Positions 33,740 through 44,639 of a stretch of 64,000 nt of DNA are shown one piece after another. The DNA lies in NCBI GenBank assembly GCA_029204225.1, contig CM055111.1, positions 6,958,961 through 7,022,960 of the forward strand. The letters are read 5' to 3'. The notes under the pieces were generated by a model, which made no database searches, had not been told where the DNA came from, and saw only the letters and a program-made list of their open reading frames with translations. The position numbers and the translations under genes are program-made. Origin of the DNA: Diphasiastrum complanatum (taxonomy: Eukaryota > Streptophyta > Lycopodiopsida > Lycopodiales > Lycopodiaceae). How positions within the stretch are numbered: position 1 is the first letter of the stretch; every line of letters starts with the position of its first letter.

Positions 33740-34629
33740 TAGAGTAATCAGTTGCATCAAAGTACTATGACCAGATTCTATGAAGCAAAACAAAATACTC
33801 ACCATTGATTATATTATATACTATGTACGATCAATCCAATCTCCATGCTTGTATGCTTGATTCAAATTTGGAAATGCCGCTCATTTTTTCATTCCAATAG
33901 GTAGTTGGCGCTCATATTTCCATTCTCGTGGAAGGAATGCATATGTAAACATTTTGCAATTTTTCCTGATTCGAATTTGGGGATGGCGGTCATATTCTAG
34001 ATCCAGTGAAAATATTGCCCTTTTCGTAACCAATAGAGGGAATATTTTTGAATTTAGTCAAGTTATACTGCGAACTGTTAACAGTTCTTAACTGTGACTA
34101 TAGACACTGTGGTTAGATCATTGGGAGTTGGGGAGGCCTTGGGAGTGGTGTGGGCAAGCAAATAAACGATATTGTTTTATTTATTTTGATATTTTTGTAT
34201 ATCCTACATGGCATTTCTTAAAGGGTCTTTTTGATATTGAGAACTCCTCTAATGCTTGCAGAAATGCTGTTTTATTGGCATTCAAGTTTCGGGTAGATTA
34301 TCCACGCGATTTTTTTTCCCTGTTTTTATGAGAATAATTTATTGTAGAATTTTACATAAAATATATTTTTTAATATGATGGAACATTAAAAAATCAATTC
34401 AAAGATCATTATGGTAGTATTTAATTGTTAAAACTAGTTTTATATTGTTATAAATTTTATTTTTCTTAAGATTTGACATACAAGACAAAATCATGAGATA
34501 AGAAATAGTACATGTTATTATTTAACAAGTAATTTGACAAGTTTTTAAAGATTTTATGACATAATATTATGTCAAATCGGTGATGTCATAAAACATCTAG
34601 TTTATTAATAATCTAGGTGTCATAGATTT
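33740..34629. other. Stretch without a recognised gene
   Basis: AT-rich sequence. A GATTATCCACGCG word at 34290-34303 links it to the palindrome cluster at 30485-30930. Confidence 0.35.
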
Positions 34630-34811
34630 GATATAATTTGATGTCTCCACTTGGTGATGATGACTATATCACCTTTTGGTTTGAGCTCTGTGCCATCAAC
34701 GATGTCCCACAGTTCTTTGGCTAGAAGTATAACCTTCATCTTGAATTTCTAAAGATGGTAGTTATCTCCATCGAGTTTGTCAATGAGAGATAAACTAGAT
34801 GATGGATCCAT
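34630..34811 (-). pseudogene. Copia gag N-terminal fragment
   Basis: Starts at ATG 34811 with MDPSSSLSLIDKLDGDNYHL, then a stop where the family has tryptophan, then KFKMKVILLAKELWDIVDGT and an ITKWRH segment. This is the DUF4219-type start of Copia gag, closely related to the gag at 13041. It lies 131 bases downstream of the primer-binding site at 34943-34954. The rest of the element is missing. Confidence 0.75.
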
Positions 34812-34942
34812 TCTGGTTGAACAAGATTGTTGTTCGAAACAACAATTGTAGGAATATTGTTGGTTGCATGTTTGCTAAAAAGACGTCTTGATAGAAATAA
34901 TACTGATAATCCGCAGTAGAAATGCAGATTACTGAAATGTCT

Positions 34943-34954
34943 GCTCTGATACCA
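34943..34954 (-). other. Primer-binding site of the gag fragment at 34630
   Basis: Minus strand TGGTATCAGAGC. On the plus strand the next bases are TGTCGCAAAATG, the probable inner LTR end. The LTR would extend right towards about 35370, with a TATATAT-type motif near 35245, but its outer end is not defined. Confidence 0.75.
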
Positions 34955-35387
34955 TGTCGCAAAATGTGGGGATGACAGACAACGGAAGCTCTAAGCTTTG
35001 AGCATAGGCGTGTAGGAACAAAAATGCAATAGTTAGTAGCATAAAATATTCAAAAAGAATGATTCATACAAATTGCGCACATGAACAATACAATAGTGAG
35101 ACAAAATTGCACTCTGATTAATATCAACAGTGAGTACAATGGCTTGAAGTAATAACTTTAGCTTGTTGAGCGTGATTACGCTGGCTACAGAAGAACTCTG
35201 ATTTTGATGTTAAAACTTGATTAACACTTACTTAGCTTTATACATATATTTAGAAGTGTCAAGAGATAAATGTTAAAATTGAAAAACAATCCATATTGAT
35301 TTCTTGGCTTGCTACAAATGTTGTACCATGCAAGTATGTAGCTCATAAATGCAAAATGCCAAGTTTGGCCTACATAGAACTCGAGCT

Positions 35388-36720
35388 ACATGGCTATGTA
35401 TAGTGAGGTGAGCAAGACTTACAAAGTATACATTCCTTCAACAAAGAAAATGGTCATAGGTAAGCATGTCATTTTTGATGAAGGAAACATTCCAAAGGTT
35501 TCTTCTAATGGTGATGCGCTGATTGGATCTAACATTATTGTTGATGAAAATGTTGATGATACTTTGAATGGTGATGGTGAAGAGACATCTTAAGTCAAAA
35601 GCCAATGAGGACATCAATGGCAATTATATCACTAATGCATTCTTGAAAGGAGATCTTGAAGAGGAGGTTTACATAGAGCAACTTGAGGGTTACATTTCAT
35701 ATGGCAGGCCAAATCATGTGTTTTTCATCTTATTCTAGATCTAGCTCAAGATCTAAGATGTCCTTTTATTTAGTATATTTGGATGTACATTGTACTTCTT
35801 TGAGTAATGGAGGATCAAAGATGTTTGTTACTTGCATTTATGACTTTAGTAGATATTGTTGGACTTATCTTCTATACAGTGAGAATTTCATATATGATGT
35901 CTTTTTTAAGTTCAAGAATGTTGTGGAGAGTCAAATTAACATGAAGATCAAGTGCTTAAAGTTGGCAAATGAAGACCTATCAACAAAATTAAAAAAAGTT
36001 TGTGTGGCACATGAGATCAAGAGGGCGTTTTCAAACTCAAAGAATCTACATGGTGTGGAAAAAAGGAAGAGAATTTTTTTTGAAAGAGCTAAATACATGA
36101 GGGTGAATGCAATCTTCCTAAGTCATTTTGGGGTGAAGCCTTGATGTGTGCTAACTTTGTTTGCAATAGGTACTCAAATGAAGACTTGGATGGTAAGAGT
36201 TCATTTGAAGTTCTTTTTGGTAAGAAGCCAAGGATGGAGCATTTGAAGACCTTTGTAAGAACTTGCTATGTCAACTCATCTTTTGGATTCATGAAGGGAA
36301 TCTTTGTTGGCTATAGTGAAGTAAGGAAAACTTATAGGTTTTACATTCCTAAGTCAAAGAAAGTTCACATTTATAAGGATGTTGTCTTTGAAGAGGAGAA
36401 TGTGGATATGCTTGATGTTGTTGATGTTGGTCAATCTAACATTTTTGGTGGTGATGAAGATGGTTCTTTGGATGGTGATGGTGGAGATGCTTCTCCAAAT
36501 AAAGTTCTAAGAAGATCCTCAAAGAAAGACAAAAGCCATCTAGGCTTACATATGATGAGAAGGGTAAGCAAGTGGAAGTGACTCATTTTGCTTTACTCAC
36601 ATGTTTTGGTTCATCTTCTTGTCTAGATGATGTTATGCAAGTGGATTATGGTTTTCAGGGAATGGATGGAAATAATGGATCTGGAAAAAAAGTTTTGTTG
36701 AATGACTTTGATGGTTGAAT
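35388..36720 (+). pseudogene. Scrambled Copia integrase / reverse transcriptase fragment
   Basis: Domains appear out of order. First comes an integrase C-terminal segment (YSEVSKTYKVYIPSTKKM and GKHVIFDEG, 35395-35590). Then a short reverse transcriptase piece (NAFLKGDLEEEVYIEQLEGY, about 35634-35695) follows. Then there is an integrase core start (YDFSRYCWTYLLYSENF, 35840-35900) with a damaged second Asp region (LANEDLSTKL). Last comes a second integrase C-terminal part (CANFVCNRYSNEDLDGKSSF, FVGYSEVRKTYRFYIPKSKK, DVVFEEENVD) to 36581, with traces of the linker to about 36720. The YSEVSKTYK and YSEVRKTYR blocks show that two copies of the same region are joined. No LTRs were seen. Confidence 0.8.
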
Positions 36721-37059
36721 GGAAGATCAAGAAGTGGAGGCCAACTTGAAATATCAACTTAGAGCTATTTTCATATTTGTCAATAAGGGCCTAAATAGTG
36801 TTTTTACTATTTTGGAAAGTAGATAAGTGGATGAGGTCAAATTTCGACCCATTCTAATTGGCAAATTTTGGACATTGCATCTAGACTAGATTTTCTAGGT
36901 TTTTGGCTAAGTACATAGATGTTGCCATTTTAGGGCAAATTTTTAGATGTGCACTCCAATTTGGCCAAGATCTTGTTGATTCACTAAATTTGTGTTTTGG
37001 ATCTATATTTTTCAACATTCTATTCTTTAATGGATTTTTTTAGCCAAACCAGAAGTTGT

Positions 37060-38624
37060 TTATTGTATAATTACCAGACTCATATCATTTTTCTACACTA
37101 AGAGTTGCTTGTTGCAACTCTTGCCTTTTCTATGAAAATACAATGAGCACTAATGGATTTTCTATCCATTATATCTCCAGCATAGTCCAAATCTGAAAAT
37201 CCAAACAAGTTAGGTGATGATCCCTCATACAATATGCCAAAATCTCAAGTTCCAATGATGTACCTCAAAACTCATTTTCCTAGCTTCCAACGCTCATCAT
37301 AGGCTCTTGCATGAACTGACTAAATCTTCCAACACAATAGCTTAGATTTGGTCTAGTAATGGTTAGATAGATGAGTCAACCAACTATCTTCCTATAGAGA
37401 GTAATGTCCTTGAAGGATCTTTCATTACCTCTTATAGTTAGCTTTACATGAGACTCCATAAGTGTATCTTTTGCATCTACCATATGAAATCTTTTTAGAA
37501 TAGAATTAGCATACTTCTCTTGACAAATGAAAGTAGTTTGAGAAGATCTAATCACTTCTATTTCTAAAATGTAATGCAAGTGACCAAGATCACCTCAAAT
37601 TCCTTTTTAAGAGCACTCTTGATATCCTCCACATCTTGATTGTCTCCACCACTCAAGATGATATCATCCACATAGACTAGCAAGATGGTAACATCATTTC
37701 TAGAAAACCTATAATAAACTGAATGATCATATTCACTCATAACAAAGCCTTGATAGAGTAAAAAAGTGTTAAGCTTAGCATGCCAACTCCTTGGGGCTTG
37801 CTTAAGGCCATACAAACTCTTTTGTAGTAGACACACATGATTTGGCTTTGTAGAAGAAATGTAGCTCTCGGGTTGCTCCGTGTACACTTCCTCCTCAAGA
37901 TTACCATTCAAAAATGCAGTTGCAATGTCCAATTGCCATATATCCCATCCATAAAGAGTAGCAAGTGAGATGATGGCTTGAATGCTTACTATCTTTGCCA
38001 TGGGTGCAAAGGTTTCATCATAGTCAATCCCTTGTTCTTGAGCCTTGTAGGCTTTACTCACCTCACTATATCCAACACATATACCTTTCCTTGAAGATGG
38101 ATCCTCTTTGGTCCTCTCATCAAGTGTAATGTTGACATAGCATGTGCATCCAAAAGTTCTAAGAAAGTTGACACTCGGCCTCCTCTTGAATAGCATCTCA
38201 AAAGGTGTCCTTCCATCCAAAATAGCACTCGACCACCTATTGCACAAGAAATTGGCACACAAAAAAGCTTGATCCCAAAATGGTTTATCAAGGTTAGCAC
38301 TTAACCTCACGGTTTTGGCACTTTCACATAAAGTTCTATTCTTCCTTTCAGCCACTTCATTTGTTGTGGGGTCCTTGGTGTTGTATACTCCCTCTTGATT
38401 CCATGCTCATCACAAAAAGCCTTAAACGTGGTAGACATGTACTCTTCACCATTGTCACTTCTTAAGCACTTGATCCTTGTGGAAAATTGGTTCTCCCTTT
38501 CATTCTTGAACTTAACAAAGACATCATACACTTCATCTTTGCTCTTTAGTAGATAGATCCAACAAAATCTACCATTTAGTAGTACTACTTCATAGCTCTG
38601 CTCTTCATGGCGATGATGATGCAC
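37060..38624 (-). pseudogene. Copia integrase-reverse transcriptase-RNase H with an internal fusion
   Basis: Reads from right to left. The integrase core comes first with IKCLRSDNGEEYMST (second Asp present), then after a frame change AERKNRTLCESAKT with the catalytic Glu. The integrase end is CVGYSEVSKAYK, directly fused to AQEQGIDYDETFAPM of reverse transcriptase. The linker and the first part of reverse transcriptase are therefore deleted in frame. The remainder is good: DIATAFLNGNLEEEVYTEQP, SLYGLKQAPRSWHAKL and LLVYVDDIILSGG with intact YVDD. Further left, in other frames, come RPNLSYCVGRFSQFM and a DYAGDIMDRKS RNase H trace near 37180-37140. One frame is open for 263 codons (38355-37564). 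The first integrase Asp lies beyond a break and is not seen. Same family as the fragment at 35388-36720. Confidence 0.88.
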
Positions 38625-38693
38625 GTTGACTCAGTCCTCCAAATGTTGATCCAACTCTTCTTGCTTAGTACTCACTTTGGATGAATATTCCTA

Positions 38694-39305
38694 TTGCATG
38701 GGGCAGGGGCAAGGGATGAGAATAGCCTTATGCTCTCTAGTGATAACACATTTGTTGAGAATAGCCTTATGCTCTCTAGTGATAATACATTTGTTGAGAA
38801 TCTAAACAACATTCAGATGGGCATGATAATAGCTCAATTGTTGCACTTTGATCATGTAAATTCATCTTTGAGAGTCTCAGGAAAAGATGCAACCATGTAT
38901 GACAAATTGGTCGAGATTGGGAGGCGAGGGCACAAGAGGGCTATTTTTCTTTCTACCAAGACAAGAGCTACAATTGAAGGAAACTATGAGAATGCAACAA
39001 CATTGAAATCACCTCTAACATATGATGGCATGATATACGACGGAGCCTATTTAATGGCGATAACATTGGGAAGTCCAAGCCAAGAGCTTCAAGTCTCTTT
39101 TGACATAGAGACTGACATAACTTGGATGGGATGCAAGCCACATCACTACGAGGGAATAAATGTGCCTATCTTCAATTTTAGCAACTCATCGACATACAAG
39201 GTTCTTCCTTGTTTATCTCAACCATGTCAAGCACTAGGAAATCGATGCCACAAGGGTGCATGTGTCATACACATGCTATATCTAAATAATTTTAGCTCTT
39301 TAAGC
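38694..39305 (+). pseudogene. Nepenthesin-type aspartic protease, N-terminal half
   Basis: Reading frame with the layout of plant A1 aspartic proteases: a propeptide-like part (GKDATMYDKLVEIGRRGHKR), then GAYLMAITLGSPSQELQVSF, the first active-site region as FDIETDITWMGCKP, a PIFNFSNSSTYKVLPC block and paired cysteines. In active enzymes the site is DTGS(D); here it is DIET, so the catalytic Asp remains but the Thr-Gly are lost, which should prevent activity. A 39-base tandem duplication (38718-38756 and 38757-38795) repeats ENSLMLSSDNTFV near the start. The frame is cut at 39305, where duplicated block B begins. The C-terminal half appears at 41202-41400. There is no signal peptide, so this is a gene fragment. 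Confidence 0.7.
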
Positions 39306-40033
39306 ATAAACAAATTTGTGTAAATTTATAATACTATTTTTTATCTTGATTAATATGAAAACAAAACTTGAAAAAGACAATATTACACTAATTTTCCATG
39401 CACATCCATGAACAAATTCCCATTCTAATTCGGTCACCTCTTCTCCATTTTTTGATGCTTTTAGCATCGTATCAAAAACTCATTCATGAGTGCATTATTA
39501 TGAAGGTAAAGGCTCCAAAGATTCTTTGTCATTCTCCACCTCTTTCCTTCTCTGATTGATATTTCTTCTTCATTTCAGTGTTATGTTTTTTTTTTTGGCT
39601 TCTTCATACCTTGTAGTCCACTTCCCTGTGGTACTTCACCCTTAAGACACTCATCTTCTTTTTCACACCACATTTTTGGACTTGCAGGATGCAATTGTGA
39701 GATTATTTCAATGATATAAGACCAAGATTCTTCTACAAGCCAACCTTCTACAATACCACCTTCTGGCCATGCCTTTTTTCTCGTAAAGCCCTTCAAAACT
39801 TTCATAAAATGCTCAAGGTAGAACATCCATCTTGTGTGCACATGTCTTGCAATTGGTACTTCTTTGACCAAATGCACTAGAAGATGAACTTGTATATCCA
39901 TTCTTTTGAGAAAATCCACTTTCAAGTTTGATATTACACTAAGTCGGTTAGCGCATAGAAATATTGAAATATCACATATTTATAGAAGTGTTTAAAAGAG
40001 TATACAAACCTATTCATCGATGATAATTTGTAA
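39306..40033. repeat. Duplicated block B carrying a DUF4218 fragment
   Basis: Second copy of the block at 8339-9043, same orientation. It starts exactly where the aspartic protease reading frame at 38694-39305 loses homology with its relative at 48847, which suggests insertion into that gene. It ends at GATAATTTGTAAC. Confidence 0.75.
39581..39962 (-). pseudogene. DUF4218-type CACTA transposon fragment, second copy
   Basis: Near-identical to 8503-8967: VHLLVHLVKEVPIARHVHTR, W-M-F-YLEHFMKVLKGF, PEGGIVEGWLVEES. Some family residues are better kept here (PEGGIVEGW versus PESSIVEGW), while the Lys-rich tail is cut short by a frame change at KKPKKKT. So neither copy is simply the parent of the other. 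Confidence 0.7.
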
Positions 40034-40489
40034 CGCGTATTTCATACATTATCATTGCAAAAACCTCAAATAGAAAGAGGAAGTATGAATTGAAACATCT
40101 TATGCCAATCATGCGATTTAAATATGTTTAGTCACTTGGTACTCGCATCACATCATCCGTGGATCAATTTTTGACATGCCAATCCATTAGTTGTGCCAAA
40201 GATTTGCATCAAAATAAATGTTGCAATTTTGGAATAATTGGAAAATGTCGTAATACTATTCGCGGCTCTTTATCTCCTTGTACGTCATCTTGATAACGTG
40301 AATCATTATATGGTGGACATTGAAGCTTTTCTGAATGTTCACCTCTATATAAAACATGGTCTTCTGGACGTGAATGTATTGTGTCGTAATCTTTTGTGAG
40401 ATTTAAGTGAGTAGCCTTGTGGCTAAATTCTGAGAAAGAGAGTAGGGAGAGCCTTCTTGAGTACCTTTGTTGTACTTGTGACTAGGATC
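40034..40489. other. Stretch between block B and a Copia integrase fragment
   Basis: No recognised gene. Probably a mixture of unrelated repeat ends. Confidence 0.35.
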
Positions 40490-41190
40490 CTATGCACAAA
40501 GGAGCTTGCACTCGGCCTTCCAAAAGCATTCTCAAAGTGTGCAGAAAAGAGTTGTGAGGCTTGTAGCCTCTCAAAGGCTCACAAGCTACCATTTTCTAAT
40601 TTTTTTACTAGATCTTCTAAGTCATTAGGTCTCATTCATAGTGATGTGCACTCTTTTTCTAAAGAATCTAATGGAGGTGCATTAATGTATGTATCTTTTA
40701 TTGATGATTACTCTAGATACACTTGGATTGAGCTTTTGGATTCCAAAAGTAAGGTGTTTGAGTCCTTTGTAAAGCTCAAAACTCTAGTAGAGAATCAACT
40801 TGATGCTAAAGTAGAAGTATTGAGGAGTGATAATGGTGGAGAGTACATCTCCACTAGAATGATAGAGTTTTGTAAATCCAATGGTATTAAAAGAGAGCTA
40901 AAATATACATATAGTCCTCAACAAAATGGTATAGCCGAGAGAAAGAATAGAACTCTTTGTGAGTGTGCAAAAGCTTTAAGGCTAGATTCTTCTCTACCTA
41001 AGTCATTTTGGGGAGAGGCCATTATTTGTGCAATTTACTTATGTAATGGATTGCCATGTAAGCCCATTGGAGGCATAACATCTTATGAAACCCTATTTGG
41101 TAAGAAGCCAAATCTCAAAGATCTTAAAATATTTGGATCTACTTGCTATGTTTTTCAATCATTAAATACAAGAAAGAAGGATGATCCTAC
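40490..41190 (+). pseudogene. Copia integrase fragment with intact DDE triad
   Basis: The open frame holds the zinc-finger end (CEACSLSKAHKLPF) and the rve core: first Asp in LIHSDVHSFS, second in VLRSDNGGEYIS, Glu in NGIAERKNRTLCE, then SLPKSFWGEAI and an integrase C-terminal start (FGKKPNLKDLKIFGSTCYVF). It is cut after KKDDPTF near 41190, where the aspartic protease C-terminal half begins in another frame. No gag, reverse transcriptase, LTR or primer-binding site accompany it. Its catalytic triad is the only complete one in the window. Confidence 0.85.
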
Positions 41191-41201
41191 ATTTGCTAGC
41201 A

Positions 41202-41400
41202 TTTACCCTTGGAAATGCTACAATACATTTGTCTCCTCCAAATACCTCACATCCTTTTATAGGCAGAGTAGTAATAGATTCGGTACTTCCATATACATAT
41301 GTTGGGACTGGAATATTTCTGCAGCTAGCAAATGCTTTCAAACAAGCAACTTCAACATTAGAGGAGTTCTCAATATCAAAAAGACCCTTTGTAAAGATAC
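41202..41400 (+). pseudogene. Nepenthesin-type aspartic protease, C-terminal half
   Basis: In the frame of 41181-41471 a segment reads LGNATIHLSPPNTSHPFIGR, VVIDSVLPYTYVGTGIFLQL and ANAFKQATSTL. This corresponds to the second active-site region of plant A1 proteases (IIDSGT.. TYL....Y..L..AF), with DSG changed to DSV. The N-terminal half is 1.9 kb upstream (38694-39305). The two halves are separated by duplicated block B and a Copia integrase fragment. This half is also catalytically dead. Confidence 0.6.
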
Positions 41401-41799
41401 TTTTATTTTTTTTCTTTAGTTTCGACCATCACAAGGCTCAATTAAAATGCACAGATTTGAAATCTACGTAACGTAGTTCAAATTAACTAAAAAATAAAAA
41501 TGCAATATAGAAAACTTTGAAATTTGTGTCTGGGCAGCATGGACGCATCCCATTGGTTTCTTCTTCCTGCCCAACACGTGCTAATCTGCCCAATGTCAAT
41601 ACCTCAAGTTAAATTTACTTGACTATGTTGGTTAGTATAATGAAATTTTCTAACCATACTAGTTACAGTTATAGAAATATAGTATGTATAGTTACATAAA
41701 ATATGGTATACACAGTAATTGTGACTATGTTGGCATTCACATTAGATTAAATGTGATACGAAAAATTGAAATTAAGTATCAAATCAAAAAGATCTTTGC
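41401..41799. other. Stretch without a recognised gene
   Basis: AT-rich, no coding features. It may include the 5' flank of the exon-like series that starts near 41800. Confidence 0.35.
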
Positions 41800-43070
41800 T
41801 TTGAAAATAGCAATGGCAAGGAGACCCAGATCTACAATCGAGTTTGTGATTCTTTACAATGAGAAAGATGAAGATGATAACTAGAAGCCAACAAAATATA
41901 CAAAGAACTCATGGGTATTGCTGCATCCATCATCAAAGGGCAATTTTCGACAATAGAAAAGAGCAAAAATGAATTACAAATCTTATTGGAAAGCAAAAAT
42001 TTTGGAGTTTAAGACTACCCCGGAAGGTCAATCTATATCAGAAGTCTTAGTACAACATGTATATATGCATTCAGAAATCAAAGTACATGATATCAATCCT
42101 CATGATCATCAAAAATGTAATTGTAAGTATATCAAAACATATGCACTCTACAGTAATCATAGGTGATTTTCTTTATTGATGCTCTTCAGATTATGATTTA
42201 AATGCTTCAACATTGTTTTTCTTTCAGATTTATATCCATCATGCATAAGTGAATGGGAGCCTGCACAATCACTTGCAGAAATATTAGACGTGATTTCCTC
42301 TGATGTTGAAAAGCTGCAAAACAGAGGAAGAAGTCCAAAGGAACTTGCAGATTGTGGTATCTATTTTTATGAATCTTTATATACACCACAAACAGATGGA
42401 AGTTTTGGCAAGCTCGAAGCAATTCCATTGCCTAGTTTTCAAAGTGACGAGTGGCCTACTCCTGACAGCATTGTTTCTGAATCCTTGAGATGCAAGCTAC
42501 TCATTGATATTAGAAATGCTATGAAGATAAGCACAGGCTCAAAAATTGTTCACCTAAGTTAGTTTATCTCGTTAAATATATTTGTTGATTTTTTCTCGAG
42601 TGCTAGTGTTCGTAGGACACCAACTTTATTTGTTTGCAAGGATTTATCAGATGAGACTTTGTCAGATCTCATGGATCAAGGCTGGGATAGTAAAACAAAT
42701 AATGACATAGAATGCAGGATTAAAAAATCTTTTTTAAGATGTTAAACGGTCCTCTATATCTAAGGGACAACTTATAATGCTTTTTCGTCATCATATCAAA
42801 AAGCAAATGCTCAGTCTCACATTTAGCTACCAGAGATACAAGAAAATTGAAGGTACATGGCTACCACTGGATCAAGACTTTGAACTAAATGGTCACACAA
42901 ATCGAATGGAGATAAGCATTATCTACAATGAAGAATATTTGACTATGGTTGAGGTGGAAGAGCATTCATTGGAAGCTTGATTTTATCATAACAGAGCTCA
43001 TGCTATTACAACCCAAACTACCAACATATTTTAGATTTATCATCAACGAAAGACTCGTAAGTACTTTATG
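41800..43070 (+). pseudogene. Series of exon-like segments of an unrecognised plant gene
   Basis: Several protein-like blocks follow each other in one direction with splice-like borders. KIFALKIAMARRPRSTIEFV ends at TAG near 41884. KTTPEGQSISEVLVQHVYMH and KVHDINPHDHQKC run to about 42116, with GTAATT as a possible donor. After a strong acceptor (TTTTTCTTTCAG at 42226) come YPSCISEWEPAQSLAEILDV, RGRSPKELADCGIYFYESLY and PLPSFQSDEWPTPDSIVSES, to about 42561. After another acceptor-like site come LFVCKDLSDETLSDLMDQGW (about 42627-42690), then RSSISKGQLIMLFRHHIKKQ and EGTWLPLDQDFELNGHTNRM (about 42740-42979). A last block in a shifted frame (LPTYFRFIINERL) ends at CTC-GTAAGTAC near 43056. I do not recognise the family. 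Stops and one frame shift suggest a pseudogene or a partial copy of a larger gene. Confidence 0.45.
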
Positions 43071-43298
43071 TTTATTGCCATCTCAAAATAGAACAAAATA
43101 AAAGAAAATGTCATCATTTACAATTGCACATTCACTAATATTTGCCATGTCACAGATGCGAAAAAGACAGGAGCTGATAACATGCTGCAAAGATCTACCT
43201 ACAATAATCACCATTGTGGGAGAATAATAGTTTCAACTAAACTTTAGTAAAAATCTGTGTATACGCTCTTTCATTCAATAAATGAATGCCCAAGTTGG

Positions 43299-43412
<114 letters not shown>

Positions 43413-43959
43413 CCTATTGGTTAATTCTAACCTAAGCATTTAAAAAGTGGAGGAAACCCATTCAGTAATTGGAGGATCCAATTTGAAAATGAATTTTGGC
43501 GGGAACCCCTACTTTATTCACTAACTTGACTTTTAGGCCCTACAATATTAAAAGTCCCGCATAATAGGCCTAAGGCCCTTTATTAACCTTTTAATCAAAT
43601 AACTATGTGATCATCGGGTTGGACTTACACTCGCAGAGGGTGCCAAAATCCCTCTCACTTATTATCTAGGGTTAGGGTTGCCTCAATATCCGCAAACCCT
43701 CCAATAGTATCCCCCACCAAAACTGGTGGGCGGTCCCATATCACCTCACGAGGTTATTCATTTAGGGCTCTGGTTGGCCTCTCTTCTGATTTTGATAAGG
43801 TGGTGTTGCACCTTCTCCATGAATTCCAAGGGGTCGGTGTTAAAATCCTTCTTGTGTGGTAAAAAACACTTATTTGCACCTGCAATCCAGTTCGAGGTTG
43901 TCCATGCTGTGATTCTGGACTCCCACGCTCCTGCCAACATTGTAGCTCGATAGTATAGC

Positions 43960-44472
43960 CTAGCTAGTGGTAGCTAATCCTGAACTTTGTCGGACGCCAT
44001 CGGTGCATTGTGACCGAAAGCCAAGGCAATTATCCCATCGTGGTGATATGGACACCAACATTGTCAAGTCATTTGTAAAGAGCACAAATTGCCTAACAGT
44101 TGGATCTGTCATATACTCAACAGCATAAAATTGAAACGTACGGTGGAAATCAACCAAGATTTTCCAGTTGTACTTCTAGTATATAATGGGCCAATTTGGA
44201 ATGTGGATGCTAACTTTTTCCACTGGAATCCCCAAATCTTTCCATTTGTTTCATCGCAGCATTAGCACATAGTAAGGATCTACTCGCAATCGGTGAGGGC
44301 TTGCAACATAACTGATGATGGAATCTGGAGTTTTTTCAAAAATTGTTTTTTGCCAAACTGGTTGCTCTCCCAATGCAAGTATCTTGTCCAATTCTTTGCC
44401 GGCCTCGATCTCGGAGGTCTTGAACTTAATAACCCATCCACTCCTCAAGGACTTATGCGGATGTTGCTGCAA
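43960..44472 (-). pseudogene. Unrecognised decayed reading frame
   Basis: One minus-strand frame is open from 44472 to 43960 except for two stops (TGA after VDPYYVLMLR at 44251 and TAG after HIPNWPIIY). It reads protein-like: ELDKILALGEQPVWQKTIFE, KDLGIPVEKVSIHIPN, YAVEYMTDPTVRQFVLFTND, SISPRWDNCLGFRSQC. About 170 codons with only two stops is more than chance would give in this composition. I cannot name the family. A (CT)n tract and no other gene lie nearby. Confidence 0.35.
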
Positions 44473-44639
44473 AAAGGTTTGCCCCTTGGTAGGTAATCTA
44501 GAATTTGGACTTCTTGTCTGTCCACATGCTAAAGGTCATAGTTATATATTGCATGTTTATTTTACTTTAAAAGACATGCTCGTAGAACCCCATTACCATG
44601 AGTAGAGGCTCAACAAGGGTCATTCATTGAGCCACCATG

